64,000 bases of DNA, taken from contig NZ_ATYX01000007.1 of assembly GCF_000427905.1 (NCBI RefSeq), forward strand, positions 62,001 to 126,000, given 5' to 3'. The translations under genes were made by a program, and so were the position numbers. The stretch comes from Thermocrispum agreste DSM 44070 (GTDB taxonomy: Bacteria > Actinomycetota > Actinomycetes > Mycobacteriales > Pseudonocardiaceae). Positions within the stretch are counted from its first letter, which is position 1; every line of letters begins with the position of its first letter. The notes beneath the pieces are model-generated. The model was not told where the DNA came from, made no database searches, and saw only the letters and a program-made list of their open reading frames with translations. Of the stretch, positions 51,078-60,096 are shown one piece after another.

Positions 51078-51590
51078 ATGGATCGCCGCACCCCGTTGCC
51101 GTTCGACCCGATCGAGAGGGCAGCGCAGCTGTGGGCCGAGCGCATCGGCCCCTCGCGCACCATGGCCGCGGTCACCAGCGTGATGCGGGTGCAGCAGATC
51201 ATCCAGTCGGCGGTGGACACCGCGCTCAAGCCGCACCAGCTGACGTTCGCCCGGTTCGAGGCGTTGGTGCTGCTGTCGTTCTCCCGCCGGTCGGCGCTGC
51301 CGATGCGGGTGATGGGCGAACGGCTGCAGCTGCACCCGACGTCGGTCACCAACATCGTGGACCGGCTGGAGGCCGACGGCCTGGTCAAGCGGGTGCCGCA
51401 TCCCAGCGACCGGCGGGCGACGCTGGTCGAGATCACCGAGCCGGGCAGGCAGCGGCTGAAGGCCGCCACCGAGGCGGTCACCTCGATCGACTTCGGGCTG
51501 AAGGGCCTGACCGAGCGGCAGACCCAGCAGCTCATCGACCTGCTGACCCGGGTGCGGAGAGCCAGCGGCGACTTCGAGGACCGCGACTGA
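51078..51590 (+). CDS. MarR family transcriptional regulator
   Basis: 170 residues. Winged helix-turn-helix: FARFEALVLLSFSRRSALPMRVMGERLQLHPTSVTNIVDRLEADGLVKRVPHPSDRRATLVEITEPGRQRL, with the DxR wing (SDRRATLV). Helices at both ends should form the dimer interface. It is divergent from the thioredoxin-like gene (79 bases between) and convergent with the DUF3817 gene, so the divergent promoter is the likely target. Ligand unknown. Confidence 0.92.
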   Translation: MDRRTPLPFDPIERAAQLWAERIGPSRTMAAVTSVMRVQQIIQSAVDTALKPHQLTFARFEALVLLSFSRRSALPMRVMGERLQLHPTSVTNIVDRLEADGLVKRVPHPSDRRATLVEITEPGRQRLKAATEAVTSIDFGLKGLTERQTQQLIDLLTRVRRASGDFEDRD

Positions 51591-51603
51591 CGGCGGCCCG
51601 AAC

Positions 51604-51951
51604 TCAGGCGGTCTGCAGGAACAGGCCCACGCCCGCCTGACGCCGCACACCGGCCTCGTCGAGCTTGCCAGTGCGCAGCGCCCACCGCTCGAACGGCCAG
51701 GTGCCCAGCGGCACCACCGCGGCGACTGCGGCGGCGACCAGCGTTCCCGCACTCCACCGGCACAACCGGGCCAGCACCAGCGCGGCGACGACGTAGCAGA
51801 CGAACAACACACCGTGCACGAGGCCGAGCACGGGCACACCGCCGTCCCCCATGCCCACCGACCGGGCGATCATGCCCGCGATCAGGCCGGTCCACGACAG
51901 CGCTTCGGCCACCGCGACCACCTGGAACGTCTTGACGACCTTGCCGTGCAC
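51604..51951 (-). CDS. DUF3817 integral membrane protein
   Basis: 115 residues with three hydrophobic segments: VVAVAEALSWTGLIAGMIARSVGM, VLGLVHGVLFVCYVVAALVLARL and GTLVAAAVAAVVPLGTWPFERW. The EALSW and GxVHGxxFxxY patterns are those of the DUF3817 family. GTG 51951 is preceded by GGGAAGGGA. In actinobacteria such genes often lie beside a MarR gene, as here. Function unknown. Confidence 0.85.
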   Translation of the reverse strand: MHGKVVKTFQVVAVAEALSWTGLIAGMIARSVGMGDGGVPVLGLVHGVLFVCYVVAALVLARLCRWSAGTLVAAAVAAVVPLGTWPFERWALRTGKLDEAGVRRQAGVGLFLQTA

Positions 51952-52120
51952 GCTTGTCCCTTCCCTTGCTCGTGCGGACCGTCCGTGGCGGACCCCGGCG
52001 CTCATTCTGCGGTCGTGACGCCGTTCACGGCGGCCGTGGCGGGCTCGCTTGAGACGGCCGACACAAGGCAGCCGGCCGCACCGGCCGAATGGGCGCCGAA
52101 TGGGCATCGTCGCTGGTGAT

Positions 52121-52406
52121 CGGGGGTGCCGGAGCGGGCGCACTGGATCGCCGGGCGGCGCATCCGCCACAGGCATCGGACCGGCAGCGCTGCATTACCG
52201 GACCCCCACGCCCGCCGCAGATGCCGGAAGGGGGCACGCCGCGTTGCCCGATGGCACACCCTGCACAAGCGTCGGAGCGGGCGGAGTGGTCGCCGGGCGG
52301 GGACCCAGCCGGAAGCATCGCACCGCGAGCGCTGCATTGCCGAACCGCGCTCCCGACGCAGGTATCGGGCCGGGCGTGCGACGTTGCCGGGCGGCGCACC
52401 CGTCGA
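52121..52406. repeat. degenerate 48-bp tandem repeat, five to six units
   Basis: A motif like (A/G)CA(G/A)GC(A/G)TCGG recurs near 52169, 52217, 52265, 52312 and 52359, spaced 48, 48, 47 and 47 bases, with a weaker copy near 52121. Further matches (for example GCTGCATT(A/G)CCG) recur at the same phase. Units are strongly diverged. On the minus strand one frame shows recurring SDAC(A/G)GCA-type peptides, but no gene is evident. Confidence 0.65.
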
Positions 52407-52693
52407 GCCCCGGTAGCCGTCGCGCCGGCGCCGGGACGGTCGCGAGCTGGCACGAATCCGTCCCCGGCCAATTCGCCGACCGTGCCGGCGCCGGCTGACC
52501 TGCGGTACGGTCCCGATCCCCCTCACCCCGCACCACGGCCCCGACCTGCCTTGCCACACGGCACGGTCCGGACCCGGCTCGCCGCACCGCTTCCACGACC
52601 GTGCCCGGGCCACGGTCACGCGGGCATGGTTCGTGACCGAACGGTCAGCGGACGCTCGTCCCACCCGTGCCCGGCGCCGCACCGTCCGTGCTA

Positions 52694-52705
52694 ACTCTGA
52701 AGAGT
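52694..52705. promoter_or_regulatory. 12-bp palindrome-like site ACTCT-GA-AGAGT
   Basis: Five-base perfect arms around GA in the gene-poor region. It might be a small operator; no adjacent gene is secure enough to name a target. Confidence 0.25.
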
Positions 52706-53301
52706 GAGCATCATCACGTCGATCCGCCTGCGACCTCGACGCAGGGCGACCATGCTTAACCCACTCGATGGACTTCGCTCGTGGGATCCGCGTCGGAAAT
52801 TTGCCGATCTTGTGGTGTCGCCGGACCGGTTTTGCGGCTAGGTTGACGCGCATCACCGCAGGACCGTCCTACGGGCGGGCGATCGAGCAGCAGAACGCAA
52901 CGAGGTGGAGACGAGGGATCGAGGGCGATGAGTTCTGCGGCCGGACACCGTCGGCCCCATTGCGGCCGGCCACCGCACGGCAGGGGAGCCTCGACACACC
53001 CGCCTGCGCCCGGGACTCGGAGTGCCACGAGAGCGATTGCGGGCGTGTCCCCGGGACCGACGGGCGACACAGATTTAATCGCCGACAAGAAATATGGGAA
53101 GTGTCCGGCGGGCGGCACCGTCGTTCGCGCGCCCGCGTGGCCGATCGGCCCGAAAATACGCCGGAATCCGTGCACCCGGTAACCGTGCATACGCGTGCAG
53201 TAAACGGGACTTCGCTTTCGTGACCTGCACGGATACGGTGACGACAGCGGACGGTGACAATTCCCCCGAACGACCACCCCCAGCAGGAATGAGAAGCACG
53301 T

Positions 53302-53664
53302 ATGACCGTGGCATCCCCACCACGATCAACCGATGCGGTCCACCGGCGACCGCACGCCCGGAAACGTCCGGCCCAGCGCCGTTTTCCACCCCGGCACTCC
53401 TCCGGTGGTGCGCTGCGCCTGCTGGCTGACACCGCGTCACTGGGCGTGGCCGCGGCACGCACCACGGCAGTTCGCCGAACCGTGCGCCTCGCCGTGCAGG
53501 CCACCCCGGACGGCCCGCGACCCGAGCACAGCCGGACCAAGGGGACCGAAGTGATCGACAGCGTGACGGCGGCCGGCACTACCGGGCCGACCGCGTGGGC
53601 GGCCTTGCTCACCGCTACCGGACCGACATCCGGTGCGCGGCAGCGATTGAGGGAGTACCGATGA
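53302..53664 (+). CDS. hypothetical protein preceding pknG (uncertain)
   Basis: A 120-codon frame starting at ATG 53302 after GGAATGAGAAG. Its TGA shares four bases with the pknG ATG (ATGA), as the other genes of this operon do. The product is Arg/Thr/Ala-rich (begins MTVASPPRSTDAVHRRP, centre GALRLLADTASLGVAAARTTAVRRTVRLAVQA) with no recognised domain. Third-position GC is clearly lower than in pknG, which argues against a conserved gene. It could be a short coupling ORF, a fast-evolving protein or chance. Confidence 0.42.
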   Translation: MTVASPPRSTDAVHRRPHARKRPAQRRFPPRHSSGGALRLLADTASLGVAAARTTAVRRTVRLAVQATPDGPRPEHSRTKGTEVIDSVTAAGTTGPTAWAALLTATGPTSGARQRLREYR

Positions 53665-56267
53665 GGTGGCGACGCACCAGCAAGTCGACCGCTAGGCAGG
53701 CGGATGAGGCCCGCGCCGGTGACGGCAGCATGCGGACCGAGGTGATGGACAGGTCGCTCCCCGGCAACGAGGATCACGAGCGCAAGCCGGTCGTCGAGGC
53801 GCACGGCGAACGCGGCGGGGACAGCGCGCCGCAAGCGCCGGCCGATGCCATCCCGTGCCCGCGCGAGTCCTGCGACGGCACCCTCGACGAGGACAGGTTC
53901 TGTGTCGTCTGCGGCCTGGAAGCGCCCTCCGACGCGATCAAGCAAGCATCCCGGGCCGGCACCCCGGCGAAGGATGCGGCCGCCAAGGACGGTGCCGCCG
54001 AGCGCGGCTCGGACAGGGCCGCACAGCACACCGACGACGAGCCGTCCGAGCGCACCGGATCCCGGCGCGGGTCGCTGCGCACGGTCTCCCATCGCACGGT
54101 CTCGCAGCGCACCGGATCGGGGGCGACCGCACCCAGCGGCGGCTGGGCGGCCTCGTCGCACTCGGCGACCACCACCACCCGGGGCAGTGGGCCATCCCGG
54201 GCGTCCGGCCGCGGCATGCTCGGTGCCGGCCTGGTCGAGATGCCGCACGTGCCGTACCGGGATCCCACCGAGGTCGTGCTGAAGAACCCGATGGTGCCGG
54301 AACACCGCCGGTTCTGCAGCCGATGCGGCGCCAAGGTGGGACGCAGCACCGCCGGGCGGCCCGGCCGCACCGAGGGCTTCTGCTCACAGTGCGGGCAGCG
54401 CTTCTCGTTCACCCCCAAGCTGTTCCCCGGCCAGCTGGTGCACGGCCAGTACGAGGTGCTCGGCTGCCTGGCGCACGGCGGCCTCGGCTGGATCTACCTG
54501 GCCAGGGACCGCGCGGTCGCCGACCGATGGGTGGTGCTCAAGGGCCTGCTGGACACCGGGGACTCCGACGCCATGGCCGCCGCGCTCGCCGAGCGGCACT
54601 TCCTGGCCAAGGTCGAGCACCCGAACATCGTCAAGATCCACAACTTCGTCCAGCACCGCGATCAGCACGGCGACAACGTCGGCTACATCGTGATGGAGTA
54701 CGTCGGCGGCCAGTCGCTGAAGGACATGATCAAGGAGCGGCGGGCGAAGTACGGCCCGAACGAGTGCCTGCCGCTGGAACAGGCCATCGCCTACACCATC
54801 GAGACGCTGCGCCCGCTCGGCTATCTGCACAGCATCGGGCTGCTGTTCTGCGACTTCAAGCCGGACAACGTCATCCAGACCCAGGAGCAGCTGAAACTCA
54901 TCGACCTGGGCGCGGTGCGGCACGCCGACGACGACTCGTCCGCGGTGTTCGGCACCATCGGCTACCAGGCGCCGGAAGTGGAGACGGCAGGGCCGTCGGT
55001 GGCCTCCGACCTGTATGCGGTCGGGCGGTCGCTGGCGGTGATGAGCTTCCCGTTCGACTTCCAGAAGCGCTACCGCGATCACCTGCCCGCACAGCAGGAC
55101 GTTCCGCTGCTGGCCGAGTTCGACTCGTTCGACCGGCTGCTGCGGCGCGCCACCGCGCTGGAACCGGAGCGGCGGTTCACCTCGGCCGCCGAGATGGCCG
55201 AGCAGCTCACCGGGGTGCTGCGCGAGGTGCTGTCCGCCAAGGACGGGCAGCCGCGGCCGGGGCCGTCCACCGAGTTCACCCCGGAACGGCGCAGCTTCGG
55301 CGTGATCTCCCAGCTGGACTCGTTCGACGCCCAGCGGCTGCGCCGGGTGGTCGACCCGCGGCAGGTGGCCAACGCGCTGCCGGTGACCCGGGTGGACAGC
55401 GACGACCCGGCGGCGGCGTTCCTGGCCTCGATCGGCACGTCCGACCCGGCCGAGCTGATCGAGATCCTCGGCGCCGAGAAGCCGACCGAGGAGATCCGGT
55501 TCCGGATGATCCGCGCCTACATCGAGCTCGGCGAGATCGACGAGGCGCTGCGCGCGGTCGACGAGCTGCTGGCCGGCTCCGGCGAGCACACGTCGCGTAC
55601 CCAGTGGCGCGCGGAGTGGCACCGCGGGCTGGCTTTGCTGGCGGCGGGCCGGGCCACCGAGGCCAGCACCGCGTTCGACACCGTGCTCGACACGGTGCCC
55701 GGCGAGCTGGCCCCCAAGCTGGCACTCGCCGCCTGCGCGGAAGCCGAGGGCGACTGGGACTGGGCCGACTACTACTACCGCACCGTGTGGCGCACCGACC
55801 GCACCTACGTGAGCGCGGCGTTCGGGTTGGCCCGCGCCCTGCTGGCCAACGGGGCCAGCGAGGAGGCCACCGACGTGCTCAATTCGGTGCCGGAGACGTC
55901 CAGCCACTACATCGCGGCGCGGCTGCTGGCCATTCAGACCACCACGTCGGCCACCGATCCGGCGTCGCTGACCCCCGAGGACCTGGAGCGGGCGGGCAGA
56001 CAGCTGAGCGCGCTCGAGCTCGACCCCGGCCGCCGCGCCCGGATGTCGGCCAAGCTGCTGGAGGCCGCGCTGGCCTGGACCACGTCCAACGGCACCGACG
56101 GCGACGCATCCGACCGCAAGGTGCTCGGCCGCCGGCTCACCGAGCACGAGCTGCGCAGCGGGCTGGAGGACGCCTACCGCGCGCTGGCCCGCCAGGCGTC
56201 CGACGAAGAGGAACGGGTGGCCCTGGTGGACCGCGCCAACCGAGTACGCCCGAGGACCTGGCTGTGA
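53661..56267 (+). CDS. pknG: serine/threonine protein kinase PknG with extra N-terminal zinc ribbon
   Basis: 868 residues, over 100 longer than mycobacterial PknG (about 750). Domains: zinc ribbon C66-C71...C81-C84; disordered Ser/Thr-rich linker 90-190 (TVSHRTVSQRT); rubredoxin-like C219-C222...C241-C244; kinase from about 261 (YEVLGCLAHGGLGWIYL, VVLK294, LLFCDFKPDN 394-403, LIDLGAV). The CDFKPDN loop lacks the HRD arginine and DLG replaces DFG, as in PknG. C-terminal TPR-like repeats run from about 560 (IRAYIELGEIDEALRAVDELL; GRATEASTAFDTVLD; NGASEEATDVLNSV). PknG of mycobacteria phosphorylates the FHA protein GarA and tunes 2-oxoglutarate flux. SD GAGGGAG before ATG 53661. Confidence 0.95.
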   Translation: MRWRRTSKSTARQADEARAGDGSMRTEVMDRSLPGNEDHERKPVVEAHGERGGDSAPQAPADAIPCPRESCDGTLDEDRFCVVCGLEAPSDAIKQASRAGTPAKDAAAKDGAAERGSDRAAQHTDDEPSERTGSRRGSLRTVSHRTVSQRTGSGATAPSGGWAASSHSATTTTRGSGPSRASGRGMLGAGLVEMPHVPYRDPTEVVLKNPMVPEHRRFCSRCGAKVGRSTAGRPGRTEGFCSQCGQRFSFTPKLFPGQLVHGQYEVLGCLAHGGLGWIYLARDRAVADRWVVLKGLLDTGDSDAMAAALAERHFLAKVEHPNIVKIHNFVQHRDQHGDNVGYIVMEYVGGQSLKDMIKERRAKYGPNECLPLEQAIAYTIETLRPLGYLHSIGLLFCDFKPDNVIQTQEQLKLIDLGAVRHADDDSSAVFGTIGYQAPEVETAGPSVASDLYAVGRSLAVMSFPFDFQKRYRDHLPAQQDVPLLAEFDSFDRLLRRATALEPERRFTSAAEMAEQLTGVLREVLSAKDGQPRPGPSTEFTPERRSFGVISQLDSFDAQRLRRVVDPRQVANALPVTRVDSDDPAAAFLASIGTSDPAELIEILGAEKPTEEIRFRMIRAYIELGEIDEALRAVDELLAGSGEHTSRTQWRAEWHRGLALLAAGRATEASTAFDTVLDTVPGELAPKLALAACAEAEGDWDWADYYYRTVWRTDRTYVSAAFGLARALLANGASEEATDVLNSVPETSSHYIAARLLAIQTTTSATDPASLTPEDLERAGRQLSALELDPGRRARMSAKLLEAALAWTTSNGTDGDASDRKVLGRRLTEHELRSGLEDAYRALARQASDEEERVALVDRANRVRPRTWL

Positions 56268-57361
56268 CCACCCACCCGCCGAGCACGTCGATCTCGCTCG
56301 CCGACACCGAGCCGGTGCGGCCCAGCCAGGTGTGCCCCGGCTGCTCGTCGCCGGTGGGCTGGCACGACCGGTTCTGTGAGGTGTGCGGCCGCAACCTGCT
56401 GGTGCACCGCACCCCGGTCGGCGGGCCGGATCCGTCCGCGGCGGCGCAGGCGTGCGTGTCGTGCGATTTCGACCGGATCGACGCCGAGGGCTTCTGCCTG
56501 CGCTGCGGGCGGGCCCAGCCGCGCGGGCGGGACCGGGTGATCTACGACCTCGACGGCGTGGTGGCCGGGGTGAGCGATCGTGGCAGGCGCCGGACCCGGA
56601 ACGAGGACGCGCTGGCGCTCGGCTTCCTGGGCCGCCGCGACGACCCGTCCTGCGTGGTGGCGGTCGTGTGTGACGGCGTGGCGTTCTCCTCGCGCGCGAC
56701 CGAAGCGTCCCAGGCCGCCGCGGACACCGCGGTGGACATCCTGTTGTCGGCGATGTCCGGGGCCGCCGAACCGGTCGCGGCGACCCGTGCCGCGGCCGCG
56801 GCCGCCTCGGCCGCGGTCAACCGGCTGGCCGACGACCCCGGCGAGCTCACCGACGGACCGCCCGCGACCACCTACGTGTCGGCCGTGGTCACCGAGAACG
56901 AGGTGACCGTCGGCTGGCTGGGCGATTCCCGGGCCTACTGGCTGGCCACCGGCCCGCGCAGCACCCGGTCGCGCTGCTTGACGGTGGATCACACCAGGGC
57001 GAACGAGCTGGTCGCCTCGGGCGTGAACGCGGTGGACGCGGGTTCCGCGGAGGACGCCACCGCGCTGGCCCGCTGGCTGGGTGCCGACGCTGAGGACCCG
57101 CAGCCGCAGATCCAGCGGTTCCGGCCGCACGGGCCGGGCACGGTGCTGCTGTGCACCGACGGGCTGTGGGGGTACCTGAGCGGTCCACCGGTGCTGGCCG
57201 CGCACCTGCCGATCGGCGGGCGCGACCCGCTCGGCGCGGCGATGGGGCTCACCGACGCCGCCAACGAACGGGGCGGCAGGGACAACATCACCGTGGCCGC
57301 GATCCCGTTCCCGCTGCGCGGCGCCGACGAGGCGACGACGGCGAGGAGTGACGGCTCATGA
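56264..57361 (+). CDS. PP2C-family protein phosphatase with two N-terminal zinc ribbons
   Basis: 365 residues from GTG 56264, overlapping the pknG stop by four bases. Two zinc ribbons come first: C24-C27...C38-C41 and C64-C67...C78-C81. The PP2C domain follows: GVSDRGRRRTRNEDALALG, VVAVVCDGVAFSSRATEASQAAADTAV (VCDGVA where most have VDGxGG), VTVGWLGDSRAYWLA, VLLCTDGLWGYLS and GGRDNITVAAIPFPL. Metal-binding Asp residues are retained. It probably reverses PknG phosphorylation of the FHA protein or other partners. Shares ATGA with the VWA gene. Confidence 0.92.
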   Translation: MTTHPPSTSISLADTEPVRPSQVCPGCSSPVGWHDRFCEVCGRNLLVHRTPVGGPDPSAAAQACVSCDFDRIDAEGFCLRCGRAQPRGRDRVIYDLDGVVAGVSDRGRRRTRNEDALALGFLGRRDDPSCVVAVVCDGVAFSSRATEASQAAADTAVDILLSAMSGAAEPVAATRAAAAAASAAVNRLADDPGELTDGPPATTYVSAVVTENEVTVGWLGDSRAYWLATGPRSTRSRCLTVDHTRANELVASGVNAVDAGSAEDATALARWLGADAEDPQPQIQRFRPHGPGTVLLCTDGLWGYLSGPPVLAAHLPIGGRDPLGAAMGLTDAANERGGRDNITVAAIPFPLRGADEATTARSDGS

Positions 57362-58662
57362 CCAGCTACCCGGAATTCCAGCTCGAGGTCGCGCAGAACC
57401 AGTACCTGGCCCCGGGCGCCACCCAGGTCGACGCCATCCTGACGGTGACGGCCGAGGCGCCGGAGGAAACGGCCACCACGGCCGCGGAGATCGTCATCGT
57501 GGACTGCTCGGCGTCGATGTACCGGCCGAGCAAGCTCAACGCGGCCAAGCAGGCCACCATGACCGCGATCGACGGGATCCGCGACGGCGTGGAGTTCGCG
57601 GTGATCGCGGGCAACGAATCCGCCCGGGTGGTGTACCCGCCGCAGCGCGAACCGACCCGGCTGGCGGTGGCCGACGAGCGGACCAAGGCGGAAGCCAGGC
57701 ACGCGGTGGCCGGGCTGGAGACCAGCGGCGGCACCGCGATGGGGCGCTGGCTGTGGCTGGCCGACCAGCTGTTCGCCACCAGCGACGCGGAGATCCGGCA
57801 CGCCATCCTGCTCACCGACGGCCGCAACGACAGCCAGGCCCCCAAGGAGCTGAACGCCACGCTGGACGACATCGCGGGCAACTTCGTGTGCGACTGCCGG
57901 GGCGTCGGCACCGACTGGGAGGTCGCCGAGCTGCGCCAGATCGCCCACGCGTTGCTGGGCAGCGTGGACATCGTGGCGGAGCCCGCCGACCTGGCCGCGG
58001 ACTTCGCCGCGATGACCGAGGCCGCGATGAGCAAGGCGGTGGCCGACGTCGGGCTCCGGCTGTGGACGCCGCAGGGCGCCAGGATCGAGTTCGTCAAGCA
58101 GGTCGAGCCGACCCTGGACGACCTGACCGAGATGGGCGCACGGATCGACGCCCAGAGCATCGAGTACCCGACGGGTGCGTGGGGCAGCGAAACCCGCTCC
58201 TACCACGTGAAACTCCGGGTACCGCCGGCGGGTGTCGGCGACAAGATGCTGGCCTGCCGGGCACAGTTGGTCGCCTCCGGCCCGAAGGGGTCCGACGTGG
58301 TGCTCGGCAAAGCGCGCGTGCTGGCGGTGTGGACCGACGACGCCACGCTGTCCACCGCCATCGACCCGACGGTGGCGCACTACACCGGCCAGGCCGAGCT
58401 GGCCGACGCCATCCACGCGGGTCTTGCCGCACGCCGGGCGGGCGACGTCGAGACCGCCACGCAGAAGCTCGGCCGCGCTGTGGCCTTGGCCACACAATCC
58501 GGGCACGAAGACGCCGTGAACCTGCTGGCGGGCGTGGTGGAAGTGGAAGACGCGGTGCAGGGCACCGTGCGCCTGAAGAGTCGAGTCTCGGCCATCGACG
58601 AGATGACGTTGGACACCCGGTCGACGGTGACCAAGAGGGTCTCGCGACGCACCGGACTCTGA
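57358..58662 (+). CDS. von Willebrand factor A domain protein
   Basis: 434 residues, no signal peptide. A complete MIDAS is visible: IVIVDCSASM (DxSxS, residues 49-53), LETSGGTAMGRW (Thr) and HAILLTDGRND (Asp). After the VWA domain, a beta-rich part (SYHVKLRVPPAGVGDKMLACRAQLV...KARVLAVWTDD) and a helical tail (AELADAIHAGLAARRAGDVETATQKLGRAVALATQSGHEDAVNLLAGVVEVED) follow. TerY-like VWA proteins pair with a kinase and a PP2C in TerY-P triads; this gene completes a comparable triad with PknG. Coupled to the phosphatase gene by ATGA. Confidence 0.92.
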   Translation: MTSYPEFQLEVAQNQYLAPGATQVDAILTVTAEAPEETATTAAEIVIVDCSASMYRPSKLNAAKQATMTAIDGIRDGVEFAVIAGNESARVVYPPQREPTRLAVADERTKAEARHAVAGLETSGGTAMGRWLWLADQLFATSDAEIRHAILLTDGRNDSQAPKELNATLDDIAGNFVCDCRGVGTDWEVAELRQIAHALLGSVDIVAEPADLAADFAAMTEAAMSKAVADVGLRLWTPQGARIEFVKQVEPTLDDLTEMGARIDAQSIEYPTGAWGSETRSYHVKLRVPPAGVGDKMLACRAQLVASGPKGSDVVLGKARVLAVWTDDATLSTAIDPTVAHYTGQAELADAIHAGLAARRAGDVETATQKLGRAVALATQSGHEDAVNLLAGVVEVEDAVQGTVRLKSRVSAIDEMTLDTRSTVTKRVSRRTGL

Positions 58663-58675
58663 AAGGGTGAGTGCG

Positions 58676-59326
58676 ATGCCGAGGTGCCCTGGCGGGCATC
58701 AAACCGCAGACGTCGACTACTGCGACGTCTGCGGGCTCTCGCTCCATGCGTCGAAGCCGACCTCGCCGGTGCCGAGCTTGGCGAAGTGCCCGGCGTGCGG
58801 TGCTCAGCTGCAGGGGCGGTTCTGCGAAGCGTGCGGCACCGACTCCCTGCCCGGCGCTCCCCCGCCGGTGCCGGAGCAACGGCCGGTGCACGTCACACCG
58901 CTCCCGGAGCCGCCGAGGGCCACCTGGACGGCCGTGGTCAGTGCCGATCGGGCGCATTTCGAAGCGGTGACGGCGGCGGGCAACGGCTCCGCACCCGGCG
59001 AGTTCCCGAGCAGCTGGCAGGACCGGCGCTACGTGCTGCGCGGTGACCAGATGAGCGTCGGGCGGCGCAGCCGCTCGCGGAAGATCAAGCCGGACATCGA
59101 CCTGACCGGGCCGCCGGAGGACTACGGCGTGTCCCATCTGCACGCCGTGTTCGTGCCCAACAGCGACCACACCTGGAGCGTCGTGGACGTGGGCTCGACG
59201 AACGGCACCATGCTCAACGACCAGCCGTATCCGCTGCCCGCGAACGTCCCGCATCGGCTGCGCCACGGCGACCGGCTCTACCTGGGCGCCTGGACGGTCA
59301 TCACCATCAAGGTCGACCCGCACTGA
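58676..59326 (+). CDS. FHA-domain protein with two N-terminal zinc ribbons
   Basis: 216 residues. Zinc-ribbon-like modules at C4-H8...C16-C19 and C38-C41...C50-C53, a Pro-rich linker, then an FHA domain at about 118-216: RYVLRGDQMSVGRRSRSRKIKPDIDLTGPPEDYGVSHLHAVFVPNSDHTWSVVDVGSTNGTMLNDQPY, with the phosphothreonine-binding Arg, Ser-His and Asn of the fold. ATG 58676 is chosen because GAAAGGG ends eight bases upstream; GTG 58667 is the alternative. Unlike GarA it shows no N-terminal ETT phosphosite. It is the likely phosphopeptide reader or target of the PknG system. Confidence 0.92.
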   Translation: MPRCPGGHQTADVDYCDVCGLSLHASKPTSPVPSLAKCPACGAQLQGRFCEACGTDSLPGAPPPVPEQRPVHVTPLPEPPRATWTAVVSADRAHFEAVTAAGNGSAPGEFPSSWQDRRYVLRGDQMSVGRRSRSRKIKPDIDLTGPPEDYGVSHLHAVFVPNSDHTWSVVDVGSTNGTMLNDQPYPLPANVPHRLRHGDRLYLGAWTVITIKVDPH

Positions 59327-59343
59327 CCAGCTTGCGCCCACGG

Positions 59344-60096
59344 TCAGTACGGCGCCTTCCCCGCCGCCACCTCGGCCAGCGCATCGGCCAGCCAGCGGCG
59401 CGCGGCCTGCCACAGCCCGCCGCCCAGCGAGATCCGGGCCACCCCGATCCCGGCCAGCTGCGTCAGGTCCGGACCGCCGGGCAGGTAGGTGGCGTTCACC
59501 GGCGCGGGAGCCACCGCGGCGACGAATTCCTCCAGCACGTCCGCCGACCGCACGTGAATCGGATACACGCAGTGGGCGCCGGCGTCGAGATACGCCCGGG
59601 CCCGTTCGATCGCGTCCGGCAGCGCCGCGCGCTCCGCTTCCGCCGAGGACGCGGACAGGAACGAGTCGATGCGCGCGTTGACGATCAGGGCGTCATCGGC
59701 GTGTTCGCGCAGCTGGGCGATGAAGCCGGCCTGCTCGCTCGGCGTGCGCCTGCGCCCGGACTGCTGATCGGTGTCCTCCACGTTGCATCCCGCCGCCTCG
59801 ATCTCCAGCAGCATCTCCACCAGCGCACCGGGCGGCAGGCCATAGCCGGACTCGGCGTCCACGGTCACCGGCACGTCGACCGCGGCGGTGATGCGCGCCG
59901 CGGCGGCGAACATCTCGGCGGCGGTGGCCTCTTCCCCGTCGCCGTAACCGAGCGTGCCTGCCACCGCGACCGAGCTGGTGGCAACGGCCGGAAATCCCGC
60001 CGCCACGACCAGGCGGGCGGTGTCGGCGTCCCAGATGTTCGGCAGCACCAGCGGGGTGCCGGGCACGTGCAGATCCAACAGATCCTGAGCGGTCAC
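59344..60096 (-). CDS. isocitrate lyase/phosphoenolpyruvate mutase family protein
   Basis: 250-residue alpha/beta barrel. Active-site segments: PNIWDADTARLVVAAGFPAVATSS, PVTVDAESGYG (metal Asp), AAGCNVEDTDQQ (Glu) and LIVNARIDSFL (Arg). It lacks the KKCGH loop of true isocitrate lyase. Many members cleave C-C bonds in 2-hydroxy or 2-methylisocitrate-type acids, but the substrate cannot be set here. Convergent with the FHA gene, 17 bases away. Confidence 0.88.
   Translation of the reverse strand: MTAQDLLDLHVPGTPLVLPNIWDADTARLVVAAGFPAVATSSVAVAGTLGYGDGEEATAAEMFAAAARITAAVDVPVTVDAESGYGLPPGALVEMLLEIEAAGCNVEDTDQQSGRRRTPSEQAGFIAQLREHADDALIVNARIDSFLSASSAEAERAALPDAIERARAYLDAGAHCVYPIHVRSADVLEEFVAAVAPAPVNATYLPGGPDLTQLAGIGVARISLGGGLWQAARRWLADALAEVAAGKAPY

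Larger units (their letters stand above)
51952..53301. other. 1.35-kb gene-poor region upstream of the PknG operon
   Basis: No frame is convincing on either strand: the longest are Arg/Cys-rich shadows with poor starts. The first third holds a degenerate 48-bp tandem repeat (52121-52406). From about 52690 to 53290 the base composition is less GC-rich (for example ATTTAATC and GAAATATG around 53072-53096), as in promoter DNA or acquired sequence. A 46-codon frame at 52704-52841 starts inside a small palindrome but is unrecognised. Confidence 0.5.

Noticed and set aside
52704-52841. 46-codon frame (VSIITSIRLRPRRRATMLNP...)
   Set aside because: No ribosome-binding site and no recognisable product; kept only as a remark in the region entry.
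52002-52856. 284-codon minus-strand frame in the gene-poor region
   Set aside because: Arg-rich with recurring peptides that simply translate the 48-bp repeat; no start signal or family.
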